A DNA stretch of 64,000 bases from Phialocephala subalpina (lineage: Eukaryota > Ascomycota > Leotiomycetes > Helotiales > Mollisiaceae): the NCBI GenBank assembly GCA_900073065.1, contig FJOG01000004.1:6706-70705 (forward strand), given 5' to 3'. The notes beneath the pieces are model-generated. The model had not been told where the DNA came from. It saw only the letters and a program-made list of their open reading frames with translations, and searched no databases. Shown in pieces: positions 11,397 through 23,497 of this stretch (within the stretch, counting starts at the first letter, position 1; each line of letters opens with the position of its first letter). Made by a program: the position numbers and the translations under genes.

Positions 11397-12333
11397 GAAG
11401 ACTTCAGGAACCAACGTCCCTCTCACCACGCAATTCACGCCCTCGCCAGAATGTCTTTCTGATATCTACGCGACGACAACTCCTATATTCATCATAGGAG
11501 CGATAGGGTACGCCCAACTCGGACCACCAGCAGGTCCAGGCTGCCAACCTTCGGGCTGGAGTTCGACAGCACAATACTTCTCTCCCGGAATATGTCCCAG
11601 AGGATACCAAGTAGCATGTTCCCATGTTGTAGGAGCTGAGACACAAGCAACATGTTGTCCCATGAGCTGGTCGTGCCAGGTACCAAGCAATTGGCCCATG
11701 TATTCGACCAGTGCATGCACAGTCAAGGCCTCTGATCTCCCTGGGTCTTTCCTGACGTTCACATCGGTGACTGGGGCGAGTACTAGAACGTATGCGATGG
11801 CCAATTATCTGGAAGGCGGATTGAATGCATATGGTGTCTCGATTCGGTGGAAAGAGGTGGATTTCGCGACAACGACTTTGGGCTCTTCGACCTCCTCTGC
11901 CACTTCGACCTCATCTGCGAGTCCCTCATCACCACCTACAACCAGCGCGGCAGCTGCGGCGAGTTCAGTGGCCTCCAATTGCGGCGCTTCTTCTGGATTA
12001 TCGGGAGGGGCGAAAGCAGGTATCGGCATCAGAGTAGCGATTGGCGCACTGGCTATCTTGGGAGCATTCTCCCTGTTGCTCTCGAGGCATCGGAGACGGA
12101 AGATGGGTCGCACCGGTGCTGCAGAATCGTATCCCGTCGAGAATGAGCAGAAGCATCCGGATATGGTGCAATATTTGCCTGTGAAGGTGGACAATCTGAT
12201 TACCCAGCTCCTCCCCTGTATTATGAGGTCGATGGTTCGAGCTTCGCTCCAGCAGAAATGCCAGAAATGCATGGAACTTCCCGTTCGGAGCTACACTGAG
12301 GTGGTTCTGGAGGGTGTTATTGTGGGTGTATAA
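11397..12333 (+). CDS. Fungal cell-surface protein: Cys-rich ectodomain, Ser/Thr stalk, single transmembrane helix; 5' and 3' ends uncertain
   Basis: In the frame of the ATG at 11662 the reading extends upstream to a TGA at about 11391. It encodes NVPLTTQFTPSPECLSDIY, then GCQPSGWSSTAQYFSPGICP, then TQATCCPMSWSC. This spaced pattern (FTPxPxC, SPGxCPxGY, TCCPxxxxC) is common in fungal plasma-membrane/cell-wall proteins of unknown function. A Ser/Thr/Ala-rich stalk follows (about 11870-11970), then GGAKAGIGIRVAIGALAILG as a membrane helix and a basic RHRRRKMGR anchor. The first exon with the signal peptide was not found; a splice acceptor near 11396 (cttcag) is plausible. At the C-terminus the frame runs to 12333, but another frame from about 12195 to 12299 reads like the family's tail (APAEMPEMHGTSRSELH). 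A weak intron or a frameshift may therefore exist. Role unknown. Confidence 0.6.
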
Positions 12334-12994
12334 AAGCTGGAGATGGGTGTCGTCCAATGCAGGGCTGGGCGGGTTCCTTTTGTTTGTAAATAGTTTTGAC
12401 TTCTGTAGGGTTACCTCCTCATCGGAGGTTAGTGTTGAAACAGGCACAACTCAAAATGCTGCAATTAAAAAAGAAAATAAAGTCCACATAGAGAAGGTAC
12501 AATGACTTGGTGATGGTCGCTTGTCGTGGTCAGAGACACTCCACAGCTATGTGACTCCGTTCTAGAGAGCTTCCAAACGGCCCAACTACAGGTGAGAGAC
12601 TATCTCAAGAGACCATTTCAATGATAGTTGGTAACAGCTCGTAGGAAACAACATCTCGAACTCCGTATACTACCCCAGTGTACCAAGCGACCAGAGCCTC
12701 AAAATGTCCGTTTTCGGAAGGTCGAAAAGGGGGGCGATGAGGGCGAGTGTTAGTTTCTTCAATCTGTCCTCAGCCACCTCAGAATCTCGGATGCGCCGCT
12801 CTAGGCTAGCGCCACGCCGAAAAATCTGGGCCGGAAGGACCCTCCTCTTCGACCATCTTCTGCGACCACAGACCGAGCTTCCCTTTCTACAAAATTCGCA
12901 ACGCCTTCTGCCTATCTTTCTGCTGGTCGCATTCAATTACGACCCCATCTTCGAACTTCACCAGAACCCTAGAATACCAGTTCTATCCTTCACA
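12334..12994. other. Intergenic region and PHO88 promoter/5' leader
   Basis: No convincing gene. The last 150 bases are pyrimidine-rich leader sequence before the PHO88 start; short ORFs on either strand lack recognisable content. Confidence 0.55.
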
Positions 12995-13686
12995 ATGGCA
13001 GGTGTTAGCCCTCAAATGTACGAACGCCTGCCCCCCATGCTCTGAGCTCTACTGACAGTGCCCGCGCAGTACCAACTTGGTAATCATCCTCGTGATGATG
13101 CAAGTCTCCAAGAAGATTCCCATGGAGGACCCCAACGTCTTGAACATCATCCGCGGGATGTACATTGCGTCGAACGCCATCATCATCGGTCTCTACGCCT
13201 ACATCCACTTGGTGATTAACAAGAAGAAGGGTACGTTGCATCAGATAACGATCTTCTACAATACGGGATCCTAACTGTTCTGCAGATATGACTACTCTCA
13301 AATATGTCGAGCAACCCCAAATGGGATCCACCGAGGAGCCCAAGCTGATCACCACCACCGTCCACGCCTACGATGTCGCCCAAATGAAGACTCTCTACAA
13401 GGCACAACTGATGGGCGTTGGAATGATGTGTGTCATGCATCTCTACTTCAAGTACACCAACCCTCTGATCATCCAATCGATCATTCCCCTCAAGAGCGCG
13501 CTGGAAGGCAACATGGTCAAGATCCACCTCTTCGGAAAGCCAGCCATTGGAGATCTCAAGCGTCCTTTCAAGGTCGCTCCTGGTTTGATGAGCAGTCTGC
13601 AAGGAGGTGCTGCTGCCCAGTCCCAAGACAAGAAGTCGATTGAGGCTGCTGAGAAGGCTGGCCGTGGTGGTGTCAAGGACGAGTAG
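12995..13686 (+). CDS. PHO88: PHO88/SND3 family ER membrane protein
   Basis: Three exons (12995-13017, 13070-13230, 13286-13686) give 194 residues; exon 1 encodes only seven codons plus two bases. After splicing the start reads MAGVSPQITNLVIILVMMQV. The hallmark KKKDMTTLKYVEQP spans the second junction and matches the family's conserved DMTTxKYVEP block, fixing the splice sites. C-terminal hydrophobic MKTLYKAQLMGVGMMCVMHL and FGKPAIGDLKRPFK are also typical. In yeast Pho88/Snd3 is an abundant ER membrane protein acting in SRP-independent targeting of membrane proteins and affecting phosphate uptake. Length is close to the yeast protein. The short first exon with a 52-base intron right after the start is usual in filamentous fungi. 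Confidence 0.95.
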
Positions 13687-14070
13687 GTATCGGGTTCTCT
13701 GGATTGTTCTTGGGACATAGATATATGAATATACGTGTGTAGGCATAGGCGGTGGCATAGTTGGAGCCTCAATGCATGGCGTTATGCTCCTCTGAATTCT
13801 GTTTGTACATTGCCGCGTGATAAAGTCCTCTGAATGTCGTGCTTTTGCAACATGGGAGCACGTATTTGCGCCACTTTAAGAGCAGTACAATATAATGTCT
13901 TTTAATCCGATATTGAAATGCTCTCTTCAAAAGACGTAGTGCTGGTGAATCGTGATTTCGCGTTTAGGTAAGCGCGTCATCAAGGCTACGACTTCTCGAA
14001 GCCCGTTCGCCACTGATTCAGCCTCGTCGCATTCTCCCCTCTAAACTACAAACTTCACAAATCTTTCACC
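13687..14070. other. Intergenic: PHO88 3' region and RAD14 promoter
   Basis: 384 bases without a gene. AT-rich after the PHO88 stop. Nothing else recognised. Confidence 0.6.
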
Positions 14071-15281
14071 ATGGAACGACCATCAACTCCCCCACCAAGA
14101 GCTGCGGCGTCTCAGCCAGCCATATCTCCTCCTACACCCGAAGTGACACGCAGAATAGTAGGCTCTGAACTCCCCTCTCCTCGAACAGCAGCTGACTCAA
14201 TACAGGAAGAGAACAGACTGAAGGCCAAAGCTCTACGAGAACGCAAAATCGCAGAACGAGAAGCCGCAGAATCAGGCCCAGCAGCACGAACACCCTCCGG
14301 CTTCCTCGCGGAAGATGTATCTGCCTCCGGTCGAAAACGCGCCCACGCTGTCATTTCCACTTCGAATATCCCATCGACCAGTCGGGATGCGCGGCAGGAG
14401 CCCACGAAAGACGATGGCATCCAACCCGCGCGCAAGTTCAAGAAATACGTCGATCATGACTTCAGCAAGATGATAGACACCAAGGGTGGTTTCTTATCCG
14501 CTGAAGATGATCCTTTTAATAAAGCTCTTGGTCATGCTGCGAAGGAGGGGGAGAAGCCTGCACATATGACGTTGAAGGAATGGGAACGCCATCACTTGTT
14601 AAAGGGACTACGGAATAGGAAAGAGGGGTTGTTTGAGCCTGGAATGGGATTGGATGCTAGGGAGAAGGGGAAGAAGTGTAGGGAGTGTGGGGGGTTGGAG
14701 ATTGACTGGCAGTGGGAGGAGGTTTTTGGATGTCAGATTTGTCATAAGTGCAAGGAGAAGTTTCCAGAGAGGTATAGTCTTTTGACTAAGACGGAGGCGA
14801 AGGATGATTATTTGTTGACGGATCGTGAGTGCTACTTTTCTCTTTGGGAGATGATCGCTAACATGGAATAGCTGAACTGAAGGATGCGGAACTTCTACCT
14901 CATCTGTCGAAGCCGAATCCACACAAGTCACATTGGCATGACATGATGCTGTTCCTACGGTATCAAGTTGAAGAGTATGCATTCAAGACCAAATGGGGCT
15001 CTGCCGAAGCTCTGGATGCCGAGTTTGTGAAGAGAGAAGACGATAAGAAGAAGAGGAAAGAGGCGAAGTTTCAGACCAAACTCCTGGAGTTGAAGAAGAA
15101 GACCCGGACAGAGACATTTATAAGAAATAATAGGGCTGGAGGGAAGGTTGGGCAGTTTGGGGACCGGATAGCTGGCGGGAAGCATGAGCATGAGTGGGGT
15201 CAGACGGTAGAGAATGCTGATGGTACGAGCGTTAAGACATGTGTTGAGTGCGGGATGGAAGTTGAGGAATTGGAATTTTAA
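14071..15281 (+). CDS. RAD14: DNA repair protein RAD14/XPA homologue
   Basis: Two exons (14071-14824, 14872-15281) give 387 residues; the splice restores TDPELKDAELLP. The zinc finger is visible as KKCRECGGLEIDWQWEEVFG then CQICHKCKEKFPERYSLLTK, giving C-x2-C and C-x2-C ligands around residues 209-230. It is followed by the XPA DNA-binding region with AKDDYLLTDPELKD and PHLSKPNPHKSHWHDMMLFL. The N-terminal half is low complexity and probably disordered, with a basic ARKFKKYVDHDFSKM segment. A long charged helix (KREDDKKKRKEAKFQTKLLE) precedes the C-terminus. XPA/Rad14 verifies damage and scaffolds the nucleotide-excision-repair preincision complex in the nucleus. A second CxxC-like motif, CVECGM, close to the C-terminus is worth noting. 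Confidence 0.95.
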
Positions 15282-16050
15282 GGAAATTTGATAATAAAGA
15301 GGATGATAACGATAATGCATGGATTGCTCTTTGGCTTGAGCATGTATGATCCAGCTGCAGAATACGGTAGTCCTGCCCTGGCCCTGTTAGAATTCGTGAA
15401 AAACTTCGAAGTCAAGTTAATTTTGAGAGAGGTTAGTGGGTTCCGTTCGGTACGTTGATACTGGACAGAGGTAAACTTAGTTTGTTGAGTGACTCGTGAC
15501 CAGACAGAAGCCAAATCAAGATCTAAGCTATAGACAATTTGAATTGATAATCATCCAAAAGCAAAAATGACGTTTCAAGTTTTTCCATTTTCACATTTTC
15601 TAGGGCTGTAAAAGCGGCATGTGGAATTTTGGCTTTGTACTGTTGATCTCCTTAAAGAGGCGGCACTCTAGGGAAGCTGGATGCCTGAGTTGCACAGTTG
15701 AGGCCACAACTCAACCCTCGTCGCGTTTTCTGGAGCTTTGAATCAACCTTCCGCCGACCAGAGCAAACTCCAGCTCTACCAACGCGATCCAACCTCACGA
15801 ATCCGCTTCCAAGCACCTCAAACGATTGCTGGAGCTGCATCGCTCATCCACGAATCTTCTCAACTAACACCCCTCATCGTCGGCGTCATGAGCAATTGAG
15901 CGCGCCAAACCTGCCAACAAGCTTAGGGGCTCCGGCGCAAAAACGATACAGGTAGATGCTCATGTTCATCGAAGAGGAGAGGTGCGATCAGAGTGTGTAG
16001 AGAGGTGGTAGCGCGCCAGGGTATCTGCTGCAACCGACTGTGAGGTCACG
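15282..16050. other. Intergenic: RAD14 3' region and striatin promoter/5' leader
   Basis: About 770 bases. AT-rich just after RAD14, then C-rich sequence from about 15700. No coding frame with a recognisable product. Confidence 0.55.
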
Positions 16051-18692
16051 ATGGCCTGGCCGTCGCAGTCTGGTATGGGCCTGGGCTCGAATGGGGGAGG
16101 GAGTGGAGGAGGAGAGGGTTCGCAGCAGGCGAACCAGCCGCAGGGCACTGAGTATACTCTGCAAGGTACGGATTGCTCTTTGGAAGATTTATGGCTAGGG
16201 CACGAGACTAATGCAGGAGAATAGGTGTTATGCGCTTCCTCCAGACCGAATGGCACAGACACGAACGAGATCGCAATGCCTGGGAGATTGAACGGCAAGA
16301 GATGAAAGGGCGGATAGCGAGGTTGGAGGGCAGTACGAGGAAAAGCGATGCGAGCAACAAGAGCTTGAAGAAGTACATTAATATGCTGGAAGCAGCCTTA
16401 AAGGGTCGAGACGAGCAGGTGCGGCAGTTGAAAGCTGGCAATGACGTCCAATTGAAGGAGTCGATTAAAGAGGGGAAGGCAAGGGAGAGTCTGGCTGTGA
16501 AAAGGGAACGACGTAGGTGCTATTGCGAGTTGAGGCTACGTTCTACTGCTAATTGATGTATAGCTGCACAGGAGAAACCACACAATTCGTTCTTGGACAC
16601 TGAAGAGGGCGAGAGTGGGGAGAGGCCAGAAGACGACCCTGATCGATCGAGTCTGAAGGGTTTCATGGATAAGACACAAGGGGAGCTCACGTATCTGATG
16701 GTCTCGCCCTCAAATCCTTTGCCGCCTCGAGATGCTCCAGTCGAAGAAATCTTGCTGCAACCTCCTTCTTTCAACAACCCGGGCCAACAACAGAGTCTTG
16801 AAGAGATATACCAGCAACAAGCTCGGCAGAAGAGCATGCGAGAGCAAAGCCTTTCTCGGCCCTCACCAACTCCAAACCACCACCCACCTCCGGTTCCTTC
16901 AACACAGACCATTGCGGAGAGATTGCAGAGAGGAACCGCTGAAATGCAAGCATCTCGTTCCCTGGCCGATCAGCAACCGTTACCCACCGCTTCGTCAAAT
17001 GAATGGAGTTCAAACTTCCAGGTTTCAGAGCAAGTACCAGAAGAGCAGGTTACGAAAATCAATCATAGCTATGATGCATATGGACGAGAAATCAATGCAG
17101 AGGAGTCTCAACCAAAACCGAAGACGGAAGCAGATGGATGGGACTTCAATGATGCAGCAGAATTTCCGGACCCAGAACCGCCAAAGCCAGCGCCTCAGAG
17201 ACCGGATACGGACCTCTTCCCAATTGCTCAAGAACCGCCAAAATCACCAAACCGAGGACCTAATTCTCATCGAAGGAAAGGGTCTATGTCAAGACGGAAA
17301 AGTGCGGACCATGAGCTGTCTCTAAATACAACACAAAAGGCTGATGGTGGCAACTTCAAAGTTAGATTTGGGTTGAGAGGTCATTTGGATGCCGTCCGGT
17401 CTGTCATTTTCACTGGAGGTGGAAGCCCTGGAGAGCCAGAAATATGCACGACTGGTGATGACGGCACTATCAAACGATGGATCTTGCCTGCTCGGTACGA
17501 GAATGCAGGAGGAATGCACACAAGTTCGAATGATCTCGATGTCCAGAGCTATTTCACACATCGAGGCCATGCTGGGACAGTCATGTGCTTGACATCCTGG
17601 TCACCGTCACAAAACTTCTCCAGCGGTGGACGTGCTCAGGGTGATGGGTGGATATTCTCTGGTGGTCAAGATGCAACTGTCCGTGTTTGGGAACGAGGCA
17701 GAGTCGATCCCAAAGCAACGCTTGATGGGCATACCGATGCTGTCTGGAGTGTCTGCGTTCTCCCTGGGACTACCGGTGCTGTCTTCGGCCAGAACAATGC
17801 TTATGGTGGACCGGACCGAATCTTGCTTGTGTCTGGAGCTGCCGATGGGACTGTAAAAGTCTGGTCTATCAGCGCACCGCCTCAGCTCATGTCACCTCAA
17901 GGTGGCAGCCGAAGAGGAAGCCGTGTTCGTGGCAACTCTATGTCATCTGGTTCTGCGTTCCCATCTTCGCCACAGCCAACCATGGCTTCGAATTCTCCTT
18001 TCAACCACACTCTCATCCACACGATCTCAAGAGCAAACAGTACTGCATCACCAACATGCATCACTCCTCTCTCGGCTTCTGGCGATGCTTTCGTCGTCGC
18101 ATACTCGGACGCAGCAGTACTTGTATATGATACCAGAACAGGCGAGGAAGTTGCTGCTATGGCCAGCTTGGAGACATACAACAACACCGATGCTACTGGC
18201 GTAAATGCTATCGTGGCAACAACCAACGGTCTCGATGGGTCATTGACTTTCGATTCTGGTCGTGGCTTAGCAGAAGACGAGGGCGTTGTCGGAGGTGCAA
18301 CAGGAAGTAGCGGCGGTGTAGAAGGCATCATCATTTCCGGTCACGAAGATCGCTACATCCGATTTTACGATGCCAACAGTGGTGAGTGTCCCTGCTATAA
18401 ATCCGCCCCGAAATCATACTCACATGTGGTAGGTCAATGCACGTATAACATGCTTGCCCACCCAGCCGCGATCTCTGCGCTCTCCTTGTCGCCCGACGGA
18501 CGAGAACTGGTCAGCGCAGGTCACGATGCGAGTTTGCGATTCTGGAGTCTGGAGAAGAGGAGCTGCATCCAAGAGATCACCAGCCATAGGTTGATGAGAG
18601 GAGAAGGCGTCTGTTCCGTGACCTGGAGCAGGGATGGGAGATGGGTCGTGAGTGCGGGCGGAGACGGGGTCGTCAAAGTCTTCGCTCGATGA
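16051..18692 (+). CDS. Striatin homologue (PRO11/STRIPAK B''' subunit)
   Basis: Four exons (16051-16165, 16225-16512, 16564-18381, 18433-18692) give 826 residues. The Gly/Ser/Gln-rich start leads to the striatin signature [20 protein letters not shown], created across the first junction, then a coiled coil ([37 protein letters not shown]). A long linker precedes the WD40 propeller beginning [17 protein letters not shown], with repeats ending in typical dipeptides ([38 protein letters not shown]). The last intron (51 bases, GTGAGT...GGTAG) is a multiple of three and stop-free, so retention would insert 17 residues. Splicing gives the smooth propeller sequence [20 protein letters not shown]. 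Striatin scaffolds PP2A and kinases in STRIPAK, needed for hyphal fusion and sexual development in filamentous fungi. Confidence 0.94.
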
Positions 18693-19257
18693 ATGAATGT
18701 CTGGCGCAAGATGGGAGGATGTTTGGGGAAGGCAAATATGTGTTGTGACGAGAATACCGAATCGAATACCCACACTTCTCTTGTTGTATTCCTGGAATCT
18801 ATTGGCATGGCATGGCAGGGGCTTGCATTGGTCTTGCTTTGCATTCACGGAAGCTGAATGGAAAACAATTGCGATATGAAGAGAGATGAAGAAGATGAGA
18901 TGAGATGAGATGGGAAACCCTGTAGCACTGTAGTCTAGACCATACCATAGCGGACCCTTTTCATTTGACGGGAAGGAAGGTAAGAGATAATTGTACAAAA
19001 TACAAAATGGATACCATGCCAGCAAATGACTTGTTCCTCCTCCTTCTTTTGATCTAGCTTTTGCCCAGAGCCCAACGACTTGGCAATGAGAAATTGGGTC
19101 CCACACGTGATACCCACCTCCACATCTCCGCACCCCGCTTCCGGTGTGGATCGAGCGTTTGTCAGATCCTCTCAGCTAGAACGGCCTCATTTTTACCTGC
19201 TTGTTGATCTTTGTCTCATTTTGAAGCTCTCGGATGGATGTCCGAGATGTTGTGAAC
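18693..19257. other. Intergenic between striatin and C6 regulator
   Basis: 565 bases with no credible gene. Holds a short purine-rich run (gatgagatgagatgaga near 18893-18910). Confidence 0.55.
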
Positions 19258-21903
19258 ATGGAAACATTCCCGTCACCGGATCAGAATGGAAACCCAGCTC
19301 AAAAGAAACGACGGATTCCGGTCAGTTCCGCTCTGCCCTGGAACGAGTTGGTGATCAGCTGATGCCTTGTTTAGAAAGCCTGTGCAGCGTGTCGAAACTC
19401 GAAGGTCAGTTCCTAGGAGCTTGTTGGAATGTCTAAATTGTTATATTAATGATGTGTAAAAGTTGAGATGTGATGGCGGCAAACCCTGCACGAGATGCAG
19501 GAACGCGAAGGTGTGGTGCGATTACATTCAGCCAACCCCAGACCCGGTTCAAGAGTAAGTCTGTTACACATCACCTCATCCACCAATCTAACCTCCGACC
19601 GAATAGGAAGTTAGCACAAATCGAAGCTCAGATGGAAGCTTTGAGAAGTCGAGTCCCGGATACGGCGACGGCGAATGCATTGCTGGATCTGCAAAGAAGA
19701 CAGGATCAAGTTCAGAATCCAAGCCAATCCATCTCACCTGGATATTCGCAGCAGTTCCAAGGGGTTGCAAGCCCAATCTCCATAAGTGAGAGCCATGGCT
19801 CGAATCCTCAGCAAATGCGGTTCGTGGATCAAGGTGTTCCAAGTCCCGGCCTGTTTGGGGGAACGCCGTCTTTGAAAAGGAAACGGGGAGACTTCGAATT
19901 GAATGTTGATGTTGGTATCGGAGGTGATGTGATCAGCAAGGGACTGATCAGTTATGATGATGCGGTCTTGTATTTTGGGACTTTCTTCCAGGGCTGTGTA
20001 AGTGATTAAAGAAACGCGGAAGAAATGTGAGGTGAACAGGGCTGACCAAGGTGATAGGACAAATATGTACCGATCTTTGATCCCAGATACGATACTTTTG
20101 ATAGTGTGAGGCAGAGGAGTTCGATGTTGTTCGATATCATCTGTGCTGTTGGATGTCGAGCCGAGCACGGTACGTCCTCTCAAAGTCCCGATCGAGAAGA
20201 GCCTATCTAACAACTCTGCAGGGCCCGGATCGGAGCAATATCAACTACTCAGCAATGCAACAAAAGGCCCTCTATGCGAGGTAATTCTCGGCGCTATTCC
20301 AAAGTCCCTTGAAACGGTCCAAGCTCTCATCGTGCACGCATCATACTCGGAGAAGGGCTGGCTTCTGACTAGTATGGCTGTCCGGATGTCGCTTGATCTC
20401 AACTTGCCCGGTTCTTATACAAAGCTTTCAGATCTAGTACTGAATGGCGAGAATCATGATAGAGAAGAGGAAGCTAGGCTCATGAGGGAGACGCGGGTTT
20501 GGTTTGAGACCTTTGTGTTGGAACATATGTGAGCGGAGCAAACAAGACTGTGAGTTATTGGATGCTGATAAGGTCGAAGATTGAGCATCGATTGCGGCAA
20601 ACGACCAGGTATCAAAGCCGTGGATGGAATGAGAAGGTGCAGAGTACTACTTGGACATCCTAGTAGGACATCATTGGACTTTAGGCTACTGGCGCAAGTC
20701 GAGGTAAGCACCGCCCGCTGTAATGATGAATCTGCCTCTGACTTTGATCAAGCTGAACTCCATTCGAGGTAAGTGACTTGAAGTTTCCATTCGGTAAGCC
20801 GGCAACTCTGATCATTGAGGTATAGCACTTGCCCACGAAAGATTATCGCCTGCAATAGGAATCACAATGAGCGACGAAGAAATGAATGAGATTGTTCAAG
20901 AAACCAGAATTGACCTCAGCGTCTGGTTCAGGTAAGTAAAGTTGAGAATGAGCATCCGACAACGCTCTCAATCTCCCAGCCTCGCCTGGACTTTTAGGAG
21001 CCCACTTTCTTTGAATAAGGAAGATGATTGGCCCTTGCCTGATGATTTTTCTACATGTGGTATCTCAGCCTGGCCTAGCCCCTCAATTGCCCTTGACAGG
21101 CTGGGAGATTGAAACCGCTGGCATCCGACGTAGCACTAACATTTGGTAGTGACTGGTCGAATCTCGTCAGTGGCCTTTCTGCGGAAGAACAATCCAGTCT
21201 TATTATCAACTTGAAGATCCAAAGAGAGTGGTCCGAGATGACAATGCTGTGCAAAGGCTTGCAAGGCATGGGTATCGAGAACGTAGCGTAAGGAAACCCG
21301 GGTCCTTTCGGGACACTTTGGATTGCTGAACCAACTCTAGAATTATGTCGGAGCCGCAGCAGAACTTGATCCAGCTGGCAAAGGCCAGCGCGCAGAGACA
21401 TCTCTCGACGATCATTTCAAACCCAATCCAGTATTTGGGAACGTTTCGGTACGGAATGGACTTCGTATGGGGTGAGTCGACTCTGCATTTTGTTATATAC
21501 ATGGGGGATGGCTGACATGACGTGCAACTCAGCCAAATGTGCATTCTCCGTGCTTCTCCTCCTCAAACTATCCCGCCTGCTCCCAACTTCTACCAATATG
21601 TCTTCCCTGGTATCAGACGCCAAAATCCTGCTCTCGCACCTTTCAAAGGTTCGTGGGTCGGGAAACATATACTTTCGCATTTTGTGCCTCACTGTCGAGA
21701 AGTGCGAGAAGGCTCTCAATGGAGATGTGGCGCCGCAGAATCCGGAAGGAGGGGCGACGGCCATGGACGCTGAGCTCGACTTCCAAACATACGTCCCAAG
21801 AGAGTTCATCCTGGAATGGAACTTTCCTGGCCTGACGTTTTGTTGGATTCCTTTCGACTTCCAAGATCTTTTTATGGATTTCGGAAATGGTTTCGCATCG
21901 TAG
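19258..21903 (+). CDS. Zn(II)2Cys6 transcription factor with fungal-specific regulatory domain
   Basis: Multi-exon gene. Exons 19258-19320, 19375-19404 and 19463-19554 together build the binuclear cluster KACAACRNSKLRCDGGKPCT followed by RCRNAKVWC. The spacing is C-x2-C-x6-C-x5-C-x2-C-x6-C, with a basic AQKKRRIP arm in front. Exon 19607-19997 adds a coiled-coil-like linker (KLAQIEAQMEALRSRVPD). Exons from 20058 carry the middle homology region: DKYVPIFDPRYDTFDSVRQR, then MLFDIICAVGCRAEHG and SYSEKGWLLTSMAVRMSLDL. Further exons reach the stop at 21903 (ending DLFMDFGNGFAS). Downstream junctions are less certain than the first six. Such factors bind CGG-containing sites in the nucleus; the target genes are unknown. 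Convergent with the PIG-P gene. Confidence 0.85.
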
Positions 21904-22007
21904 CCTTTGGGCAATGTCTCGTCGTCGTAGGTGATAACCCAACAACCTTCCACTGTACTTTGTACATACAATTCAATATGTAGATTTCCCCAACGTCTTG
22001 TGAACAA

Positions 22008-22766
22008 TCAAAACACTTCGTCCTGGTCCTCCGGCTCTCTGAGATCCACATACAGAACCTCGCAGACTCCACCAAGCGGCACATCCATCACTGCATCCGT
22101 TCCCTGACTCCAAATCGCCTTCCAATCCTTAATAGTTTTCCCTGTCCTATCTCCCCTGTCCCACTTGTCTCCGCGTTCCCTCTTCTCCTTCGGCTTCTCC
22201 TTGATACCAACATGACTGCCACCCAGTCTCCCCTTGCTATCAATCGTAGCCACATTCGCTGCGTCATCAATGATCGTCTCGATACTGCTCAATGGCAGGG
22301 TCAAATATCCCGTATTGTAGCTCGCCAGCGCAACGTATATGTAGACCAGCAGCATCACCAGGAACGATGGGAGTGCCAATGACCACCATCGATTCGGGTA
22401 GTAGTATATGCCAAGCGCGTGTAGGAATGGTGAAGGTAGGTATGACCAGAGCAGGTACATCAGGAAGGTGAGCGAGGAGAAGAGGTACAGCACGAAGCCA
22501 TAGTATTCGTAGGTAGGGACTTTCGGAGAAGCTCGAGGGACTGGTTCGAGTTCATTATCGGTACTATCTGGTGTCGTTGGTCGAGAGGGCCGCAGGAGAG
22601 AGGTCAAAGAGGGCGAGGGAGGCAGAGGTGTAGGAGGTCGGCCGTAGAATGGCGGAGCGAAGAAGTTGTGTTGCAGAGGCGGTGGTGAGGGGGATGAACT
22701 CGAGGAAGAGTCTCCGCGGAAGTGAGATTGGAACACTGCATCGTCTTCGTCTGAGGAGGAGCCCAT
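22008..22766 (-). CDS. GPI19: PIG-P/GPI19 subunit of GPI-N-acetylglucosaminyltransferase
   Basis: Intronless, 252 residues. After a Ser/Pro-rich disordered N-terminus (about 80 residues) the PIG-P domain is plain: YEYYGFVLYLFSSLTFLMYL (TM1), then YYYPNRWWSLALPSFLVMLL leading into TM2 and YVALASYNTGYLTLPLSSIE. The YYPxRxW block between the helices is the family signature. A charged tail follows. PIG-P belongs to the ER complex that adds GlcNAc to phosphatidylinositol, the first step of GPI-anchor synthesis needed for cell-wall proteins. The N-terminal extension and C-terminal tail make it longer than the roughly 140-residue yeast protein, as is common in filamentous fungi. Confidence 0.93.
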   Translation of the reverse strand: MGSSSDEDDAVFQSHFRGDSSSSSSPSPPPLQHNFFAPPFYGRPPTPLPPSPSLTSLLRPSRPTTPDSTDNELEPVPRASPKVPTYEYYGFVLYLFSSLTFLMYLLWSYLPSPFLHALGIYYYPNRWWSLALPSFLVMLLVYIYVALASYNTGYLTLPLSSIETIIDDAANVATIDSKGRLGGSHVGIKEKPKEKRERGDKWDRGDRTGKTIKDWKAIWSQGTDAVMDVPLGGVCEVLYVDLREPEDQDEVF

Positions 22767-23497
22767 TGTGCCGATTAGGTTGAGGCTTTGAGGTCGTTTG
22801 TGATGTCGGGAGAAAAGTCGCGCTTTTTGAAGCTATCATAGTCTTAACCTTATCGGCAGCACCTGACTTTTGTGCATTCAAAAAATAAAGATTAAAAATT
22901 ACAGCAACAATCGATCAATTTGGTTTTAATTGTCGTAGTAGCTGAGCATGCGGCCTTTTATTTAAGCTTGGTTTGAAGATAATCGAAACTTGTTTGGGGC
23001 TTTTCGTTGTCGTGATTGTTTTCCACTGGCGCCAAATGCAAGGTTTCGGGGTCAGCATTTTAACCTTATGCTTCAAAAATCCCCCCAACCTCCTCCATCT
23101 TCACTTCCTCCACAACACGCCCATGGAGCCCATCATCTATTCTCATTGGGGTTGGAACTTGGTCTTCTTCCGTTGAGCTCCTTAACATGGTTCTCAAGCA
23201 GTTCGTCTTCTCGAGATGTCGCTGGCAGATTCACGATTCTTGAATTGATATTCCATGTTGAGTTAGCTTCATTCACTTCCTCATATCCTTACTCGTTCCT
23301 ATGGCTTTTGCCACATTGACTTCTTCTGATTGTATTTGTCCTTTTTAAACCCTTCGTGTTGAAGTCCTTCGTCATTTGGAGGCTCCTGGAAGTATTCAAT
23401 TGCCGAATCTTCAGAAATGGTGCCCAGTATCAGCGTTTTCATTCTTGAGTCCTTGGCTCCTCGCAATAGGTCTGACATTGCTTATTTGTTTCGTATC
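22767..23497. other. Intergenic: PIG-P promoter and threonine aldolase 3' region
   Basis: About 730 bases, AT- and T-rich. Short plus-strand ORFs here have no recognisable domain. Confidence 0.55.

Noticed and set aside
16732..17325. 197-codon ORF within the striatin gene
   Set aside because: Shadow frame of the striatin linker region.
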